This document shows positions 9,608-18,991 of a stretch of 64,000 nt of DNA, piece after piece. Made by a program: the position numbers and the translations under genes. Numbering within the stretch: the stretch's first letter is position 1; the number at the start of each line of letters is the position of its first letter. The stretch is taken from positions 62,001-126,000 of the forward strand of contig NZ_UXAV01000031.1 of assembly GCF_900609045.1 (NCBI RefSeq), read 5' to 3'. The DNA comes from Filibacter tadaridae. Lineage in GTDB: Bacteria; Bacillota; Bacilli; Bacillales_A; Planococcaceae. Under the pieces are notes generated by a model, which did not search any database, was not told the origin of the DNA, and saw only the letters and a list, made by a program, of their open reading frames with translations.

Positions 9608-10345
9608 TTAGAATGTGAGTCTACCGAAAATGTCGCCTAGCCCTTTATCCAATATAACGCGTAGATAGAACGAAAAGAGAAGCGTGAAAAGTATGAGATA
9701 GGAGATGAAACTGTAGTGGGGATCCAAGTTCGATGATGTAGTTGCTAGTAATCGCGTTAGCAGATATAAAGGTAGAACAAAAATGGCATAGAGTACGATA
9801 GCTAATAGAAGGACATTTCCAATTACGACTGACTTGATTAGAATAAGGACAAATGTGAGTAGGGATAGTGCGAGTAGTGGAATCAACTGCGTGCCATATA
9901 TGCCTGTGAGCGTTTTCAGTGTTAATTCGGCGCCTAAAAATTTGTTGATAAGATATAGTGAAATAAGGACGATGAGCATGCCGAAAGCGATGAAAAAGAA
10001 TGTGTCGCTCACAATGGAAACGAATGATAACGTTGCGCTATCATGACTACTTTTTAATGCGTAATTGACAATCCCGATGAATAGTGCGAACAACGCAAGC
10101 GTTACAACATCAAATATGAATTCGCCTTCCGCCCGACGGAACGCTTCAGTCGGTTTTTTCAAATAACGTAATAAATAATTCCAGTAAGCCTGTAACGATC
10201 CTTTTACTTTCTCAACATTTTCATTCGGTTGTACACGTGAAGTTCGCATTTCGATTTGTTGATTCTCAGATTTCCTCATTTCCATTCCACAATTCCCACA
10301 AAACCGTGCAACTGATTGTTCACTTCCACAATTGACACAAAAGAT
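9608..10345 (-). CDS. Zinc-ribbon multi-pass membrane protein with probable ATC start
   Basis: Counted from an ATC codon at 10343-10345 the protein has 245 residues. It begins with a zinc ribbon of two CxxC knuckles (CVNC and CGNC), continues with a polar linker, and then has five or so membrane helices from about residue 80. The helical part resembles YIP1-type membrane proteins found behind zinc ribbons in Bacillales. The first ATG (10285) would remove the zinc ribbon. However, AAGGAGG at 10353-10359 lies exactly 7 nt upstream of the ATC, an in-frame TAA stops the frame two codons earlier, and no ATG/GTG/TTG occurs between them and the first Cys knuckle. A sequencing error in the start codon is the main alternative. 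Function unknown; membrane location is clear. Confidence 0.75.
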   Translation of the reverse strand: MFCVNCGSEQSVARFCGNCGMEMRKSENQQIEMRTSRVQPNENVEKVKGSLQAYWNYLLRYLKKPTEAFRRAEGEFIFDVVTLALFALFIGIVNYALKSSHDSATLSFVSIVSDTFFFIAFGMLIVLISLYLINKFLGAELTLKTLTGIYGTQLIPLLALSLLTFVLILIKSVVIGNVLLLAIVLYAIFVLPLYLLTRLLATTSSNLDPHYSFISYLILFTLLFSFYLRVILDKGLGDIFGRLTF

Positions 10346-10408
10346 TTTTTATCCTCCTTTGCCTTCTTCCTACTACCCTATTATATAGAAGGTACTTCTA
10401 TGCAACTA

Positions 10409-10442
10409 AAAAATCAGCTACCCGAACTGGCAGCTGATTTTC
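10409..10442 (-). terminator. Terminator of the hutU-hutI operon
   Basis: On the minus strand AAAATCAGCT and AGCTGATTTT form a perfect 10-bp stem around a 12-nt loop, followed by a run of six T. It lies about 60 bp after the hutI stop codon. Confidence 0.85.
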
Positions 10443-10503
10443 TAGCATATCTTCAATCCCTACAACAATAGGTAAGCATAAAAATCTTCCCCCGTAAAGA
10501 TGC

Positions 10504-11757
10504 TCAGCCTACAACCCGTTCCCCTTTTTTCCAAACGACCCCTACATGATTCACGCCGAATAAATACTGTAATTCTTGATAACTTGCCACATTCCATAGC
10601 ACGATATCGCCTTGTTTTCCAACTTCCAATGAACCGACGCGGTCTTCCATTTGAATCGCACAAGCGGCATTGATTGTTGCCGCTACAAGTGCTTCCGCTG
10701 GTGTTAAGCGCATGGAAATGCATGCTAAATTCATAACGAGTGGCATGGATGTCGTCGGTGAAGACCCTGGATTGCAGTCTGTGGAAATGGCAACGGCAAC
10801 TCCCGCGTCAACCATCTGACGCCCTTTCGCCGCCTCTTCTCGTAAATAAAGGGCTGTAGCAGGCAATAAACAAGCGATGACGCCCGCTTCCGCCATTTGT
10901 TTAATCCCTTCATCAGATGCTTTCAATAAATGTTCCGCAGAAATCGCTCCTACTTTAGCGGCTAGTTCTGCTCCCCCATACGATTCAATTTCATCTGCAT
11001 GGATTTTGGGTACAAGCCCTAGCTTTTTCCCTGCTTCTAAAATACGTTCTGATTGAGCGGGTGTAAAAACACCTTTTTCGCAAAATACATCGTTGAATAT
11101 AGCTAACTTTTCTTCCGCCACAACAGGCAGTATTTCATTGACAACCACATCAATATAGGCTTCTTCGTTTCCCTTATATTCCTGGGGCACGGCATGCGCG
11201 CCCATGAATGTCGGGACAAGGTCAATCGGATGCAGTTCGTTCAAACGCTTCATCACGCGTAATTGTTTCAATTCAGTTTCCAGGTCAAGTCCATAGCCAC
11301 TTTTCCCTTCGACAGTCGTCACCCCATGTTGGAAAAATGAATCAAGACGCTTCGTTGTTTGCGCCACCAACTCGTCTTCCGTTGCTTCGCGGGTCATTCG
11401 GGTCGTCGCATGGATTCCCCCGCCTGCGTTCATAATGTCCATATACGTAGCACCTTCGAGACGCATTTCAAATTCGCGTTCACGGCTGCCGCCGAATGCC
11501 ACATGTGTATGCGGATCCACTAAGCCGGGCGTGACTAAACGGCCTGTCGCATCGACAACGTCCGCTTCTTGAGAGCGGGAACTAAACGACTTTTCCAATT
11601 CGTCTGTTGTGCCGACTGCTATGATTTCCCCGTTTTCAATCCATACGCTGCCATCTTCAATAATCGCCAAGTCCGACATCTGCTCTTTAATACGTGGCGC
11701 ATTTTCACCTGACAAGGAGACTAATTGGGCTGCATGTTTTATCCACAATGGCTTCAT
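10504..11757 (-). CDS. hutI: Imidazolonepropionase HutI
   Basis: Third enzyme of histidine degradation: hydrolyses 4-imidazolone-5-propanoate to N-formimino-L-glutamate. It has 417 residues, cytoplasmic, amidohydrolase fold. The metal-binding HxH is in [17 protein letters not shown], further ligands lie in [12 protein letters not shown] and [10 protein letters not shown], and the active-site Asp is in [17 protein letters not shown]. Residues near [14 protein letters not shown] match the substrate-binding loop. The ATG overlaps the hutU stop by 4 bp (ATGA) and has GAAGGTGG upstream, so the two genes are translated together. Length and motifs are normal. hutH and hutG are not in this window. 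Confidence 0.96.
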   Translation of the reverse strand: MKPLWIKHAAQLVSLSGENAPRIKEQMSDLAIIEDGSVWIENGEIIAVGTTDELEKSFSSRSQEADVVDATGRLVTPGLVDPHTHVAFGGSREREFEMRLEGATYMDIMNAGGGIHATTRMTREATEDELVAQTTKRLDSFFQHGVTTVEGKSGYGLDLETELKQLRVMKRLNELHPIDLVPTFMGAHAVPQEYKGNEEAYIDVVVNEILPVVAEEKLAIFNDVFCEKGVFTPAQSERILEAGKKLGLVPKIHADEIESYGGAELAAKVGAISAEHLLKASDEGIKQMAEAGVIACLLPATALYLREEAAKGRQMVDAGVAVAISTDCNPGSSPTTSMPLVMNLACISMRLTPAEALVAATINAACAIQMEDRVGSLEVGKQGDIVLWNVASYQELQYLFGVNHVGVVWKKGERVVG

Positions 11758-13427
11758 TTATTTCCACCTTCTAACATAGGGATTTTGATGCCTTTATCGC
11801 GAGCGGTCTGAATTGCTAAATCGTAGCCAGCATCTGCGTGGCGGACGACGCCCATTCCTGGATCTGTCGTTAACACGCGTTCAATGCGTTCTTCTGCATC
11901 TTTTGTTCCGTCAGCCACGATTACCATGCCTGCGTGCTGCGAATACCCCATACCTACGCCGCCACCGTGGTGGAAAGATACCCAAGTTGCTCCGCCTACT
12001 GCGTTAATCATCGCATTCAAAATCGGCCAATCCGAAACTGCGTCCGAACCATCTTTCATGGCTTCCGTTTCCCGGTTTGGAGATGCCACAGAACCTGAAT
12101 CGAGGTGGTCACGTCCAATGACGATTGGCGCACTTAATTCACCACTTGCCACCATGTCATTGATAATTTTCCCGAAGCGTGCTCTTTCTCCATAACCCAA
12201 CCAACAAATACGGGAAGGCAGTCCTTGGAACTGGATTTTTTCTTGAGCCATCTTGATCCAATTGCAAAGATGCGTATTGTAGCTGAATTCACGTAAAATG
12301 ACTTCATCCGTTTTCCGAATATCTTCAGGATCTCCTGATAGTGCTACCCAACGGAAAGGCCCTTTCCCTTCGCAGAATTGCGGACGGATGTAAGCAGGTA
12401 CGAATCCTGGGAAATCAAATGCACGTTCAACGCCTTCATCTTTCGCAACTTGACGGATATTGTTTCCGTAGTCAAACGTGATTGCTCCTTTGTCCATCAT
12501 CTCAATCATCGCGGAAACATGCTTCGCCATGGATGCTTTTGAGCGCTTCACATATTCTTCGGCATCTGCACTACGTAATTCCGCAGCCGTTTCAAGTGTC
12601 ATGCCTGTCGGAATATAGCCATTCAATGGATCATGTGCCGAAGTCTGGTCTGTCAATACATCAGGCGTGAATCCGCGTGCAATCATTTCCGGTAAGATTT
12701 CGGCGGCATTGCCTAGTAAACCGATCGATAGTGCTATGCCATCTTTCTTCGCTTTTTCTGCTAATCGAATCGCTTCATCCAACGAATCTGTTTTCACATC
12801 GGTGTAGCGCGTTTCGATACGGCGATCAATACGGGATTCATCTACATCGATTCCGATACAGACGCCGCCCGCCATCGTTACAGCTAAAGGTTGCGCGCCG
12901 CCCATGCCTCCGAGACCGGCTGTTAGCGTAATCGTTCCTTTTAATGATTCGCCAAAATGCTGTTTTGCAAGTTCAGCAAAAGTTTCATATGTTCCTTGTA
13001 CAATTCCTTGTGAACCGATATAGATCCAACTTCCCGCTGTCATCTGTCCATACATCATCAACCCTTTTTTATCGAGTTCATGGAATGTATCCCAGTTTGC
13101 AAAAGCGGGAACGATATTTGAATTTGCGATTAAAACACGTGGTGCATTCGTATGGGATTTGAAAACCGCTACCGGTTTACCTGATTGAATAAGTAATGTT
13201 TCATCATTTTCCAATTCTTTCAATGAACGCACAATAGCGTCGAAGCTCTCCCAGTTTCTTGCCGCTTTGCCGATACCGCCATAGACGACTAACTCTTCCG
13301 GATGCTCCGCCACATCAGGATGCAAGTTATTCATCAGCATGCGAAGGGCCGCCTCTTGTTGCCATCCTTTCGTATTCAACTCTGTGCCTCTGTATTGAAC
13401 GACTTTCGATAATGTATTCGCTTTCAT
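11754..13427 (-). CDS. hutU: Urocanate hydratase HutU
   Basis: Second enzyme of histidine degradation: converts urocanate to 4-imidazolone-5-propanoate using tightly bound NAD+. It has 557 residues, cytoplasmic. Recognisable blocks are the Gly-rich [37 protein letters not shown], the region [16 protein letters not shown], and [20 protein letters not shown] near the C-terminal third, with [15 protein letters not shown] after it. The ATG at 13427 follows AAAGGGG by 8 nt; an in-frame TTG two codons earlier is too close to that site. It is the first gene of hutU-hutI. A catabolite-response-like site overlaps the start codon. Confidence 0.96.
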   Translation of the reverse strand: MKANTLSKVVQYRGTELNTKGWQQEAALRMLMNNLHPDVAEHPEELVVYGGIGKAARNWESFDAIVRSLKELENDETLLIQSGKPVAVFKSHTNAPRVLIANSNIVPAFANWDTFHELDKKGLMMYGQMTAGSWIYIGSQGIVQGTYETFAELAKQHFGESLKGTITLTAGLGGMGGAQPLAVTMAGGVCIGIDVDESRIDRRIETRYTDVKTDSLDEAIRLAEKAKKDGIALSIGLLGNAAEILPEMIARGFTPDVLTDQTSAHDPLNGYIPTGMTLETAAELRSADAEEYVKRSKASMAKHVSAMIEMMDKGAITFDYGNNIRQVAKDEGVERAFDFPGFVPAYIRPQFCEGKGPFRWVALSGDPEDIRKTDEVILREFSYNTHLCNWIKMAQEKIQFQGLPSRICWLGYGERARFGKIINDMVASGELSAPIVIGRDHLDSGSVASPNRETEAMKDGSDAVSDWPILNAMINAVGGATWVSFHHGGGVGMGYSQHAGMVIVADGTKDAEERIERVLTTDPGMGVVRHADAGYDLAIQTARDKGIKIPMLEGGNK

Positions 13428-13429
13428 TT
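13413..13429 (-). promoter_or_regulatory. Possible CcpA cre site over the hutU start
   Basis: The minus-strand sequence ATGAAAGCGAATACATT fits the relaxed Bacillus cre pattern WTGNAANCGNWNNCA followed by W. It overlaps the hutU start codon. The hut operon of B. subtilis is known to be under carbon catabolite control, so the site is plausible, but a match to a loose pattern can be chance. Confidence 0.4.
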
Positions 13430-13583
13430 TCAAAACCCCTTTCTCTATACTTTCATTCTACAGGGAAGTTTCCGAAAACTAGTTATAAACTAATGACTAT
13501 ATTACAAATGGTCTTAATTCTTTTTTATTTATCTTCACTTTTTATAATTAATTGACAAAGATTACTGACTTATCAATCTCCCA

Positions 13584-15020
13584 TTACGACTGTCGGTATT
13601 CAAATGGAGTAAATCCTGTCGACTTTTTGAATTTCGCACTGAAATAGGTAGGATACGTGAAACCCGTCAATCGTGAAACTTCCGTAAGCGGGATATCCGT
13701 TTCAGATAGCAACCTTTTCGCTTCACGGATGCGGACGTTCAGCAATGCATCCCTGAACGACACGGCCGATTCTTTGGAAAACTTCCGACTGAGTGTGCTT
13801 TTATGGACTTTCAATTGATCTGCACAAGCAGTTAAATTCCATGTAGGGTCCCAATAATTCGATTCGATTAATTCGCGTGCTTTCTCTTCCAACGTGCGCC
13901 CGATAGGTGATAATTCTTTTGAAGTACTTAGCAATTGTGCTGAAAAAGATATGAATCCTTGAAGAATTTGATACATAACAGGCTCGCGGATCGTATCCTC
14001 GAATAGCGCATGATAGGATTGTTCCAATGCATCCATTTTCAACGATTTAGCAGTCATATAACGACGAATCTGGGCAAGGATACTCGTTAACCGGACACGC
14101 ACCATTTCTGGATCAGGATAAGGTGATGCGAGCGTCAGAAAATCATGCTCCAGCCATTCCCGTATCGCTATATGGTTTTGCTTCTACAACATTTCAATCC
14201 ACTCTCTTTGTTCCAATGGTGATAGAAAAGGATCCATTTCCCCCCATACAAGATCACTCTTCACGGTCGTTACGATATCGTAGCCATCATAAAAGATTAG
14301 TTCACGGAAACGGCGCATTTTCTTGTAAAGTACAGGATAGCTTGTCCCGTCAACAGACTCATATATGTAAATTGCGAGCAGTGTATCGGATTGGCTTTTC
14401 CACTGTGAAAAGAAAACGCGGTAAGCCTCCTGCGATGCTTCTATATCGTCTAGATGATGGATAACGACAACAAAGTCCGGGAAAGCAAAGACGTCAAATC
14501 GTGTTGGGAACGCATAGTTTTTTAAGACATTCACAAGATAAGTCAGCGAGTCTTTTTGCGAGGGGATAATAATACTTATCAAAACCGGCCGCACTGGTTC
14601 TTTGTTCCCTACCAATAAATCTCCGTACTGTACAATGGATTCATCTGTTTGAACGGCCACTTCCCGATTCACCAGTTCGTTTCGCCACTTAAAATGGGAT
14701 TGCTGTACATGTTTCATCAAACGCTCAGGTTGAAAAGGCCGGAACAATACGTCTTCGGCTTTATGTTGCAATGCATAATAGACGGTTTGGAAAGTACGTT
14801 CAGAAGAAAGCCCCAACCATGCCGATTGTGCTGGCAAATTGAAGTCTTTTTTCGCACTAAGATCCAAATCGATAATATATAAATCAATATCCTGATAATT
14901 TTCTAGTAATGAAAAGTCTTCTATTATCGTTTCCACTTTCACATCATTCCATTGGGATGTCAGCATCCATTTCAAGCCTTGTGCTTCGAGTAAGTCTCTC
15001 GTAAGGATGAGTATATTCAC
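13584..15020 (-). pseudogene. Receiver-like/AraC regulator split by in-frame TAG at 14184-14186
   Basis: One reading frame runs from a GTG at 15020 (AAGG upstream) to the stop at 13584, with a single TAG codon at 14184-14186. The 278 residues before it include a response-regulator-like region (MNILILTRDLLEAQGLKWML, LYIIDLDLS) and a middle sensor-like part. The downstream part continues without break (KQNHIAIREWLEHDFL, then MVRVRLTSILAQIRRYM) and ends in a clear AraC double helix-turn-helix (NLTACADQLKVHKSTLSRKF, PLTEVSRLTGFTYPTYFSAK). The stop follows ATG TTG and precedes AAG CAA; CAG to TAG is the simplest cause. Unless TAG is read through, the product lacks the DNA-binding domain. A new start at ATG 14105 could give a free AraC domain of 173 residues. 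It lies next to the type VII secretion operon. Confidence 0.8.
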
Positions 15021-15621
15021 AGAAACAACCTTCTCTCGTCTTATTTCCTTTATAAGATTGTATCCTATTTTCGTTGTGCATGTTTTATAGGGTATTGAAA
15101 TTCATTCAAAAATCGTTCTTGTTACTTCCTTCCTTTTTATCGATCCTAAAATTTGATCATGAATGAAACAAGCCTTCATGAAGGTGATATCCGTTACAAG
15201 TTTAAAAGACTTTTTCAAAGGCGTGTTTTGAACGGAATCTTTAGCGCAATCTGTATAACTAATCCATAAAAAAATCCACTCCACGTCGCAATTGACATGA
15301 AGTGGATTTTTTTGTTGTCGTACTTTCAAAATAGCGACCGGATTCACCTGTTAATCGAAAATAGCAATCACCACAAAAACTTGCCAGATCATTAAAGCTG
15401 CAAATACAAGCGCGATTACCTTATTTACGATGAGCGGTGCTTTTAGCAATGTTAGTTGAACATGATAATTAATGCCCGAGAGTATAATAGCTGCATATTT
15501 AAATGCATAATCCGAAACACTTGTTCTTTTTTATACTGCTGGAAAGGCTTGAAATATCACCATAAAGTGAATCTATACGCGATCCGTAATCGACCAAACG
15601 ATTTCCCTCCAATCTTTTGTT
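15021..15621. other. Spacer between regulator and essA: terminator and membrane-protein remnant
   Basis: No intact gene is visible. On the minus strand an open frame from about 15525 to the TAA at 15352 encodes a hydrophobic stretch (LIVNKVIALVFAALMIWQVF and following residues). It has no ATG or GTG start and no ribosome site, so it looks like the tail of a decayed membrane protein. A strong terminator follows it at 15268-15313. Confidence 0.55.
15268..15313 (-). terminator. Terminator at the 3' end of the type VII secretion operon
   Basis: AAAAAATCCACT and AGTGGATTTTTT form a 12-bp stem with about a 20-nt loop and T runs on both sides. It lies about 310 bp after the essA stop and is the first clear terminator for the operon. 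Confidence 0.75.
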
Positions 15622-16140
15622 CTACACAAACGTCTTCTTGACTTCGACAGTTGAACCCTTACCCTGTTTCGGCAATACTATGATAAATAAAAGAATAAGA
15701 CTCGCAATAATGATCCCTATCAAAACCAGTATCAGTGTCCGATTATTCGATTTTCCCTCTACTGGTTCGTTGCCTTCAGTTAACACACTTTTTTTTTCCT
15801 CTTTTCCGATAAAAAGCTTAAGTTCAGACGCCTTTGCCGCAACGGTGCTTCTCGCTCCCCGTTCCGCCGTCGAGAAAAGAAACGAAGTATCGCCTTTTTT
15901 CGACAGTTGGTCCCGTCCATCAAAATAGATATTGAATTGTTTTACGGGTATCGTATTTTTCATTTCAACTTTTTTTTCATCATGTAAATAGTCGGTACTT
16001 TTTTCAAACTTTAGCTTTTCATAGAGTAGCGTCTCTAGATCATGAATTGTGTCATCTTCTTTTGCACCCAAGACATTTTCTTCAACCAGTAACGAGACCA
16101 GTACGATTACAATCGTCCCAAAGATAATCTTTTTCCACAT
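15622..16140 (-). CDS. essA: Type VII secretion protein EssA (YueC)
   Basis: Small membrane component of the Firmicutes type VIIb secretion system, 172 residues. It has an N-terminal signal-like segment (IIFGTIVIVLVSLLV), a polar extracellular part, and a C-terminal membrane helix (about residues 137-158: LILVLIGIIIASLILLFIIV) with a short basic tail. Topology, length and position as the last gene of the cluster match EssA/YueC. It starts 2 bp after the esaA stop. There is no known enzymatic role; it is part of the membrane complex. Confidence 0.88.
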   Translation of the reverse strand: MWKKIIFGTIVIVLVSLLVEENVLGAKEDDTIHDLETLLYEKLKFEKSTDYLHDEKKVEMKNTIPVKQFNIYFDGRDQLSKKGDTSFLFSTAERGARSTVAAKASELKLFIGKEEKKSVLTEGNEPVEGKSNNRTLILVLIGIIIASLILLFIIVLPKQGKGSTVEVKKTFV

Positions 16141-16141
16141 A

Positions 16142-18976
16142 TTACTGCTCCGCCCCGGTTGGTTCGGTTAGTTTATATTTGTTGATGAAGAACGAAACGA
16201 GCAACATTGCGACAGCAATAACTCCTACAATAGCCGCGCCAGATAAAAAGCTAGTTTCTGCTTCATATTTGATGGACATATAGACTGTTGACAATACATC
16301 AGGTACGTCAAATTCCGGCACGGCAAGCACTAGAAGTGGACTAATGTATAAGCACATCAAACCGATGCCTGCACCCCAGCCCGGGACCTGACCAAAGTCA
16401 AGCGCCGTATGGATCAACGCTGCACCCGCCAAAAGCAGAAGAATCGTGAATAGTGTCCATTCGACTGCTCGTTCATCATTCAAGACATACATATTGATGC
16501 TGTACAAACTGACAATAAGACCCACGATTACCGACAATATGCCTGTCATTCCCAATCGGAGACCAATTGTCCCTTCTTTAAACCGGTGGCTGAAAAAGCC
16601 GATTAATAGACTACTAATGAGTAATATAATGAACAGGATGACTGGCGGTACCTTTTTCACTTCATCCGCGACGGATGCCTCAGATTTCACTTGTAAAGGA
16701 TTAACGAAATGATTGAATACATAACCGTTTTCTTGCCCATCCACATACGTATTCGCAAGGAAACCTTGAATATCATCCTCAAATTTAGCCATTTCGTCTA
16801 CATTTGTTCCCCATTTATCACTAAATACGGTCGTTGTTTCATTTAAATCATTCGCTTTCGCTTGTAGATCACCTGCATATTCCACGAGACTCCCTTGACG
16901 ATTCGATAACGAAGACATCATTTCACTTAACGATAAAAGTTGGTTAGTCGTATTTTGCTGACTCGCGGCGACTTGCTCGCCACTCGTTGATGCAACAGGT
17001 TCTCCTGAAGGAATCATGACGGAAGGTGTCTGAATTTGCGTAAGGATTGCATTAGCTTGCTCATCAATTGAATTCAGCTCAGTAAGCAAAGCAGAATGTT
17101 GCTCTTGTACCGTTTCTTTATAGCCGGACATCATTGCAGCAAATGTTGTACTTAAATTCGTCATACCTAGTTGGGATTCCGGAATGCCTTCACCTACCCT
17201 ATTCCAACCATCAAGCTCAATCTCATTTATATCCACTACATTTTTCAGTAACGAAGTCAAAATCTCATCTTTCAATAGTTCGTCTTTATGAACACCTTGA
17301 CCTTGTTCGTCGAGTGTGTACTTAAATTGTTCGAGGGTAGAATAATAGGAAAGCAATGCTTCTGTATTTGTACTTTTTGCACCTAAGGCAAATAATTTCT
17401 CCAATCTCGATTTTCGTTCGGCAGACAAACTTTTGTGTGCAAGAAGTGAAGCTTCTTTTTGATTAATTTCAGCCATGATTCTTGCAGTATCTGCCGGGTA
17501 TGAATTTAATAGGTGACGGGCCGACTCATAGTCGTTGTATAAGGAATTATAGTTTTCAAACAAACTTCCATAGTTTGTGGACGCCGCTAAATAATCATCC
17601 GCGTCTTCTTTTTTCTTTCCGCTCCAAAGATTCACCTTTTCGGTTAGGATAGAAGGTACTTTTGCTAATTCAGAAGACACTCGTTCCAATTCCGGGAGAA
17701 TAGGAGACTGCGGATCTGTTGCAGTAACGTTGTCTTTCAACGCGGATAATGCGACTAGTATCTCGTCTATTTTTGTTTGTTCTTGTTCAAGCCCTGGTAG
17801 TTGCGCTTGCGTTTTTGCAACAGCTTTTTGATCCATCTCTTTTTTTATAGCCTGACTCTTTTGTTGAGTAGCCGATGGATTTGCAGATCCTGTTACAGGC
17901 GTTCCGCTTTTTCCTTCTCGGATTCCCTTTTCCAAGTTTTTCAAAACCGTATCATTGTAACGATCAATTGCTGTTCCTTGTACGACAAGAAGGTCTTTCA
18001 TCTGTCGGTTGACTTCGTTTTGACGTAAGTCGGATAGAGCTTCGAACTGTTGCTGATTCGCATCTATTTTTTCATTTACATTTTTAATTTTACTGTTCAA
18101 TTGCTGATTACTATCCTCTAAACTTTGAACAGTTTCGTTAAATTGTTTGACTTGATTGGTTGCTGCCAGATGAATTTTAGCAAGACTATCATCCTGGATT
18201 TGTTGCAATACTTCTTTTTGCTTTTCTTGAAAGCTTTTATATTCCGTCACATACGTGATGAATTCATGCATTTGCACTTCGAATGACTCTGCGTTTTCAA
18301 TACGCCTATCGTGCGCATTGTTCGCATTTCCCATCGTGGAAAGTAGATCTTCCATCTGTATTTTTTGCTTGTTCATCTCAACGGCAAGCGTTTCCGCTCC
18401 TGGCTCATAGTAAGCAGACATCGTTGATAAGAACGCTGTTTCTTTTCCTAAAATAGTTGTAAATTCCTTTTTAATATGGTTCATTTCCTGAGCCACATAA
18501 CTCCAATAAAGTGTGGATATCTTTTCATTAACCCGGTCCGTGGCTGTTTCAATCTCGTGTAATACCTTTTCTTTCTTTGACCCGATTTTTTGGCGCTGTA
18601 CGTCATATGAGAATTTCGCTTTTTGTGGATTCTCTTGATCATAAGACATAATGTTTTCCGAGAAGTCGGAAGGGATATAGACAATTGCCTCATACTGACT
18701 TGACTTCAGTCCATTGACAGCAGCACCTCGCCCCATCACTTTCCACTCGTAGGGGGAATCCTTGGCTAAAATGGACGTGACTTCTTTCCCCATTTCAATG
18801 GCCTCTTCATCTTTTGCAACGCCAAGGTCTTCATTGACAATCGCGATAACTCGTTTGTTCGACTCCTTCACATCTAGAATACTAACGCCCATAAGTTGGA
18901 AGAACAAAATGGGTATTGCTACTATCAATACAATCCCTGCAATTACTTTCAACGTTCTCACTGATTTATAATTCAT
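16142..18976 (-). CDS. esaA: Type VII secretion protein EsaA (YueB)
   Basis: Large membrane-anchored protein of the type VIIb secretion apparatus, 944 residues. There is one N-terminal membrane helix (LKVIAGIVLIVAIPILFFQL), then about 750 residues of extracellular, coiled-coil-rich sequence that projects through the wall. Five or six membrane helices at the C-terminus begin near residue 770 (PPVILFIILLISSLLIGFFS). This matches the YhgE/Pip-like topology of EsaA. The B. subtilis counterpart YueB is the SPP1 phage receptor, so this protein is a possible phage receptor as well (inference). It is somewhat shorter than YueB. It lies between essC and essA with 15-bp and 1-bp gaps. Confidence 0.92.
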   Translation of the reverse strand: MNYKSVRTLKVIAGIVLIVAIPILFFQLMGVSILDVKESNKRVIAIVNEDLGVAKDEEAIEMGKEVTSILAKDSPYEWKVMGRGAAVNGLKSSQYEAIVYIPSDFSENIMSYDQENPQKAKFSYDVQRQKIGSKKEKVLHEIETATDRVNEKISTLYWSYVAQEMNHIKKEFTTILGKETAFLSTMSAYYEPGAETLAVEMNKQKIQMEDLLSTMGNANNAHDRRIENAESFEVQMHEFITYVTEYKSFQEKQKEVLQQIQDDSLAKIHLAATNQVKQFNETVQSLEDSNQQLNSKIKNVNEKIDANQQQFEALSDLRQNEVNRQMKDLLVVQGTAIDRYNDTVLKNLEKGIREGKSGTPVTGSANPSATQQKSQAIKKEMDQKAVAKTQAQLPGLEQEQTKIDEILVALSALKDNVTATDPQSPILPELERVSSELAKVPSILTEKVNLWSGKKKEDADDYLAASTNYGSLFENYNSLYNDYESARHLLNSYPADTARIMAEINQKEASLLAHKSLSAERKSRLEKLFALGAKSTNTEALLSYYSTLEQFKYTLDEQGQGVHKDELLKDEILTSLLKNVVDINEIELDGWNRVGEGIPESQLGMTNLSTTFAAMMSGYKETVQEQHSALLTELNSIDEQANAILTQIQTPSVMIPSGEPVASTSGEQVAASQQNTTNQLLSLSEMMSSLSNRQGSLVEYAGDLQAKANDLNETTTVFSDKWGTNVDEMAKFEDDIQGFLANTYVDGQENGYVFNHFVNPLQVKSEASVADEVKKVPPVILFIILLISSLLIGFFSHRFKEGTIGLRLGMTGILSVIVGLIVSLYSINMYVLNDERAVEWTLFTILLLLAGAALIHTALDFGQVPGWGAGIGLMCLYISPLLVLAVPEFDVPDVLSTVYMSIKYEAETSFLSGAAIVGVIAVAMLLVSFFINKYKLTEPTGAEQ

Positions 18977-18991
18977 TTACTACTCTTCCTT

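Noticed and set aside
15102..15347. 81-residue frame on the minus strand
   Set aside because: It crosses the operon terminator hairpin and has no domain or ribosome site.
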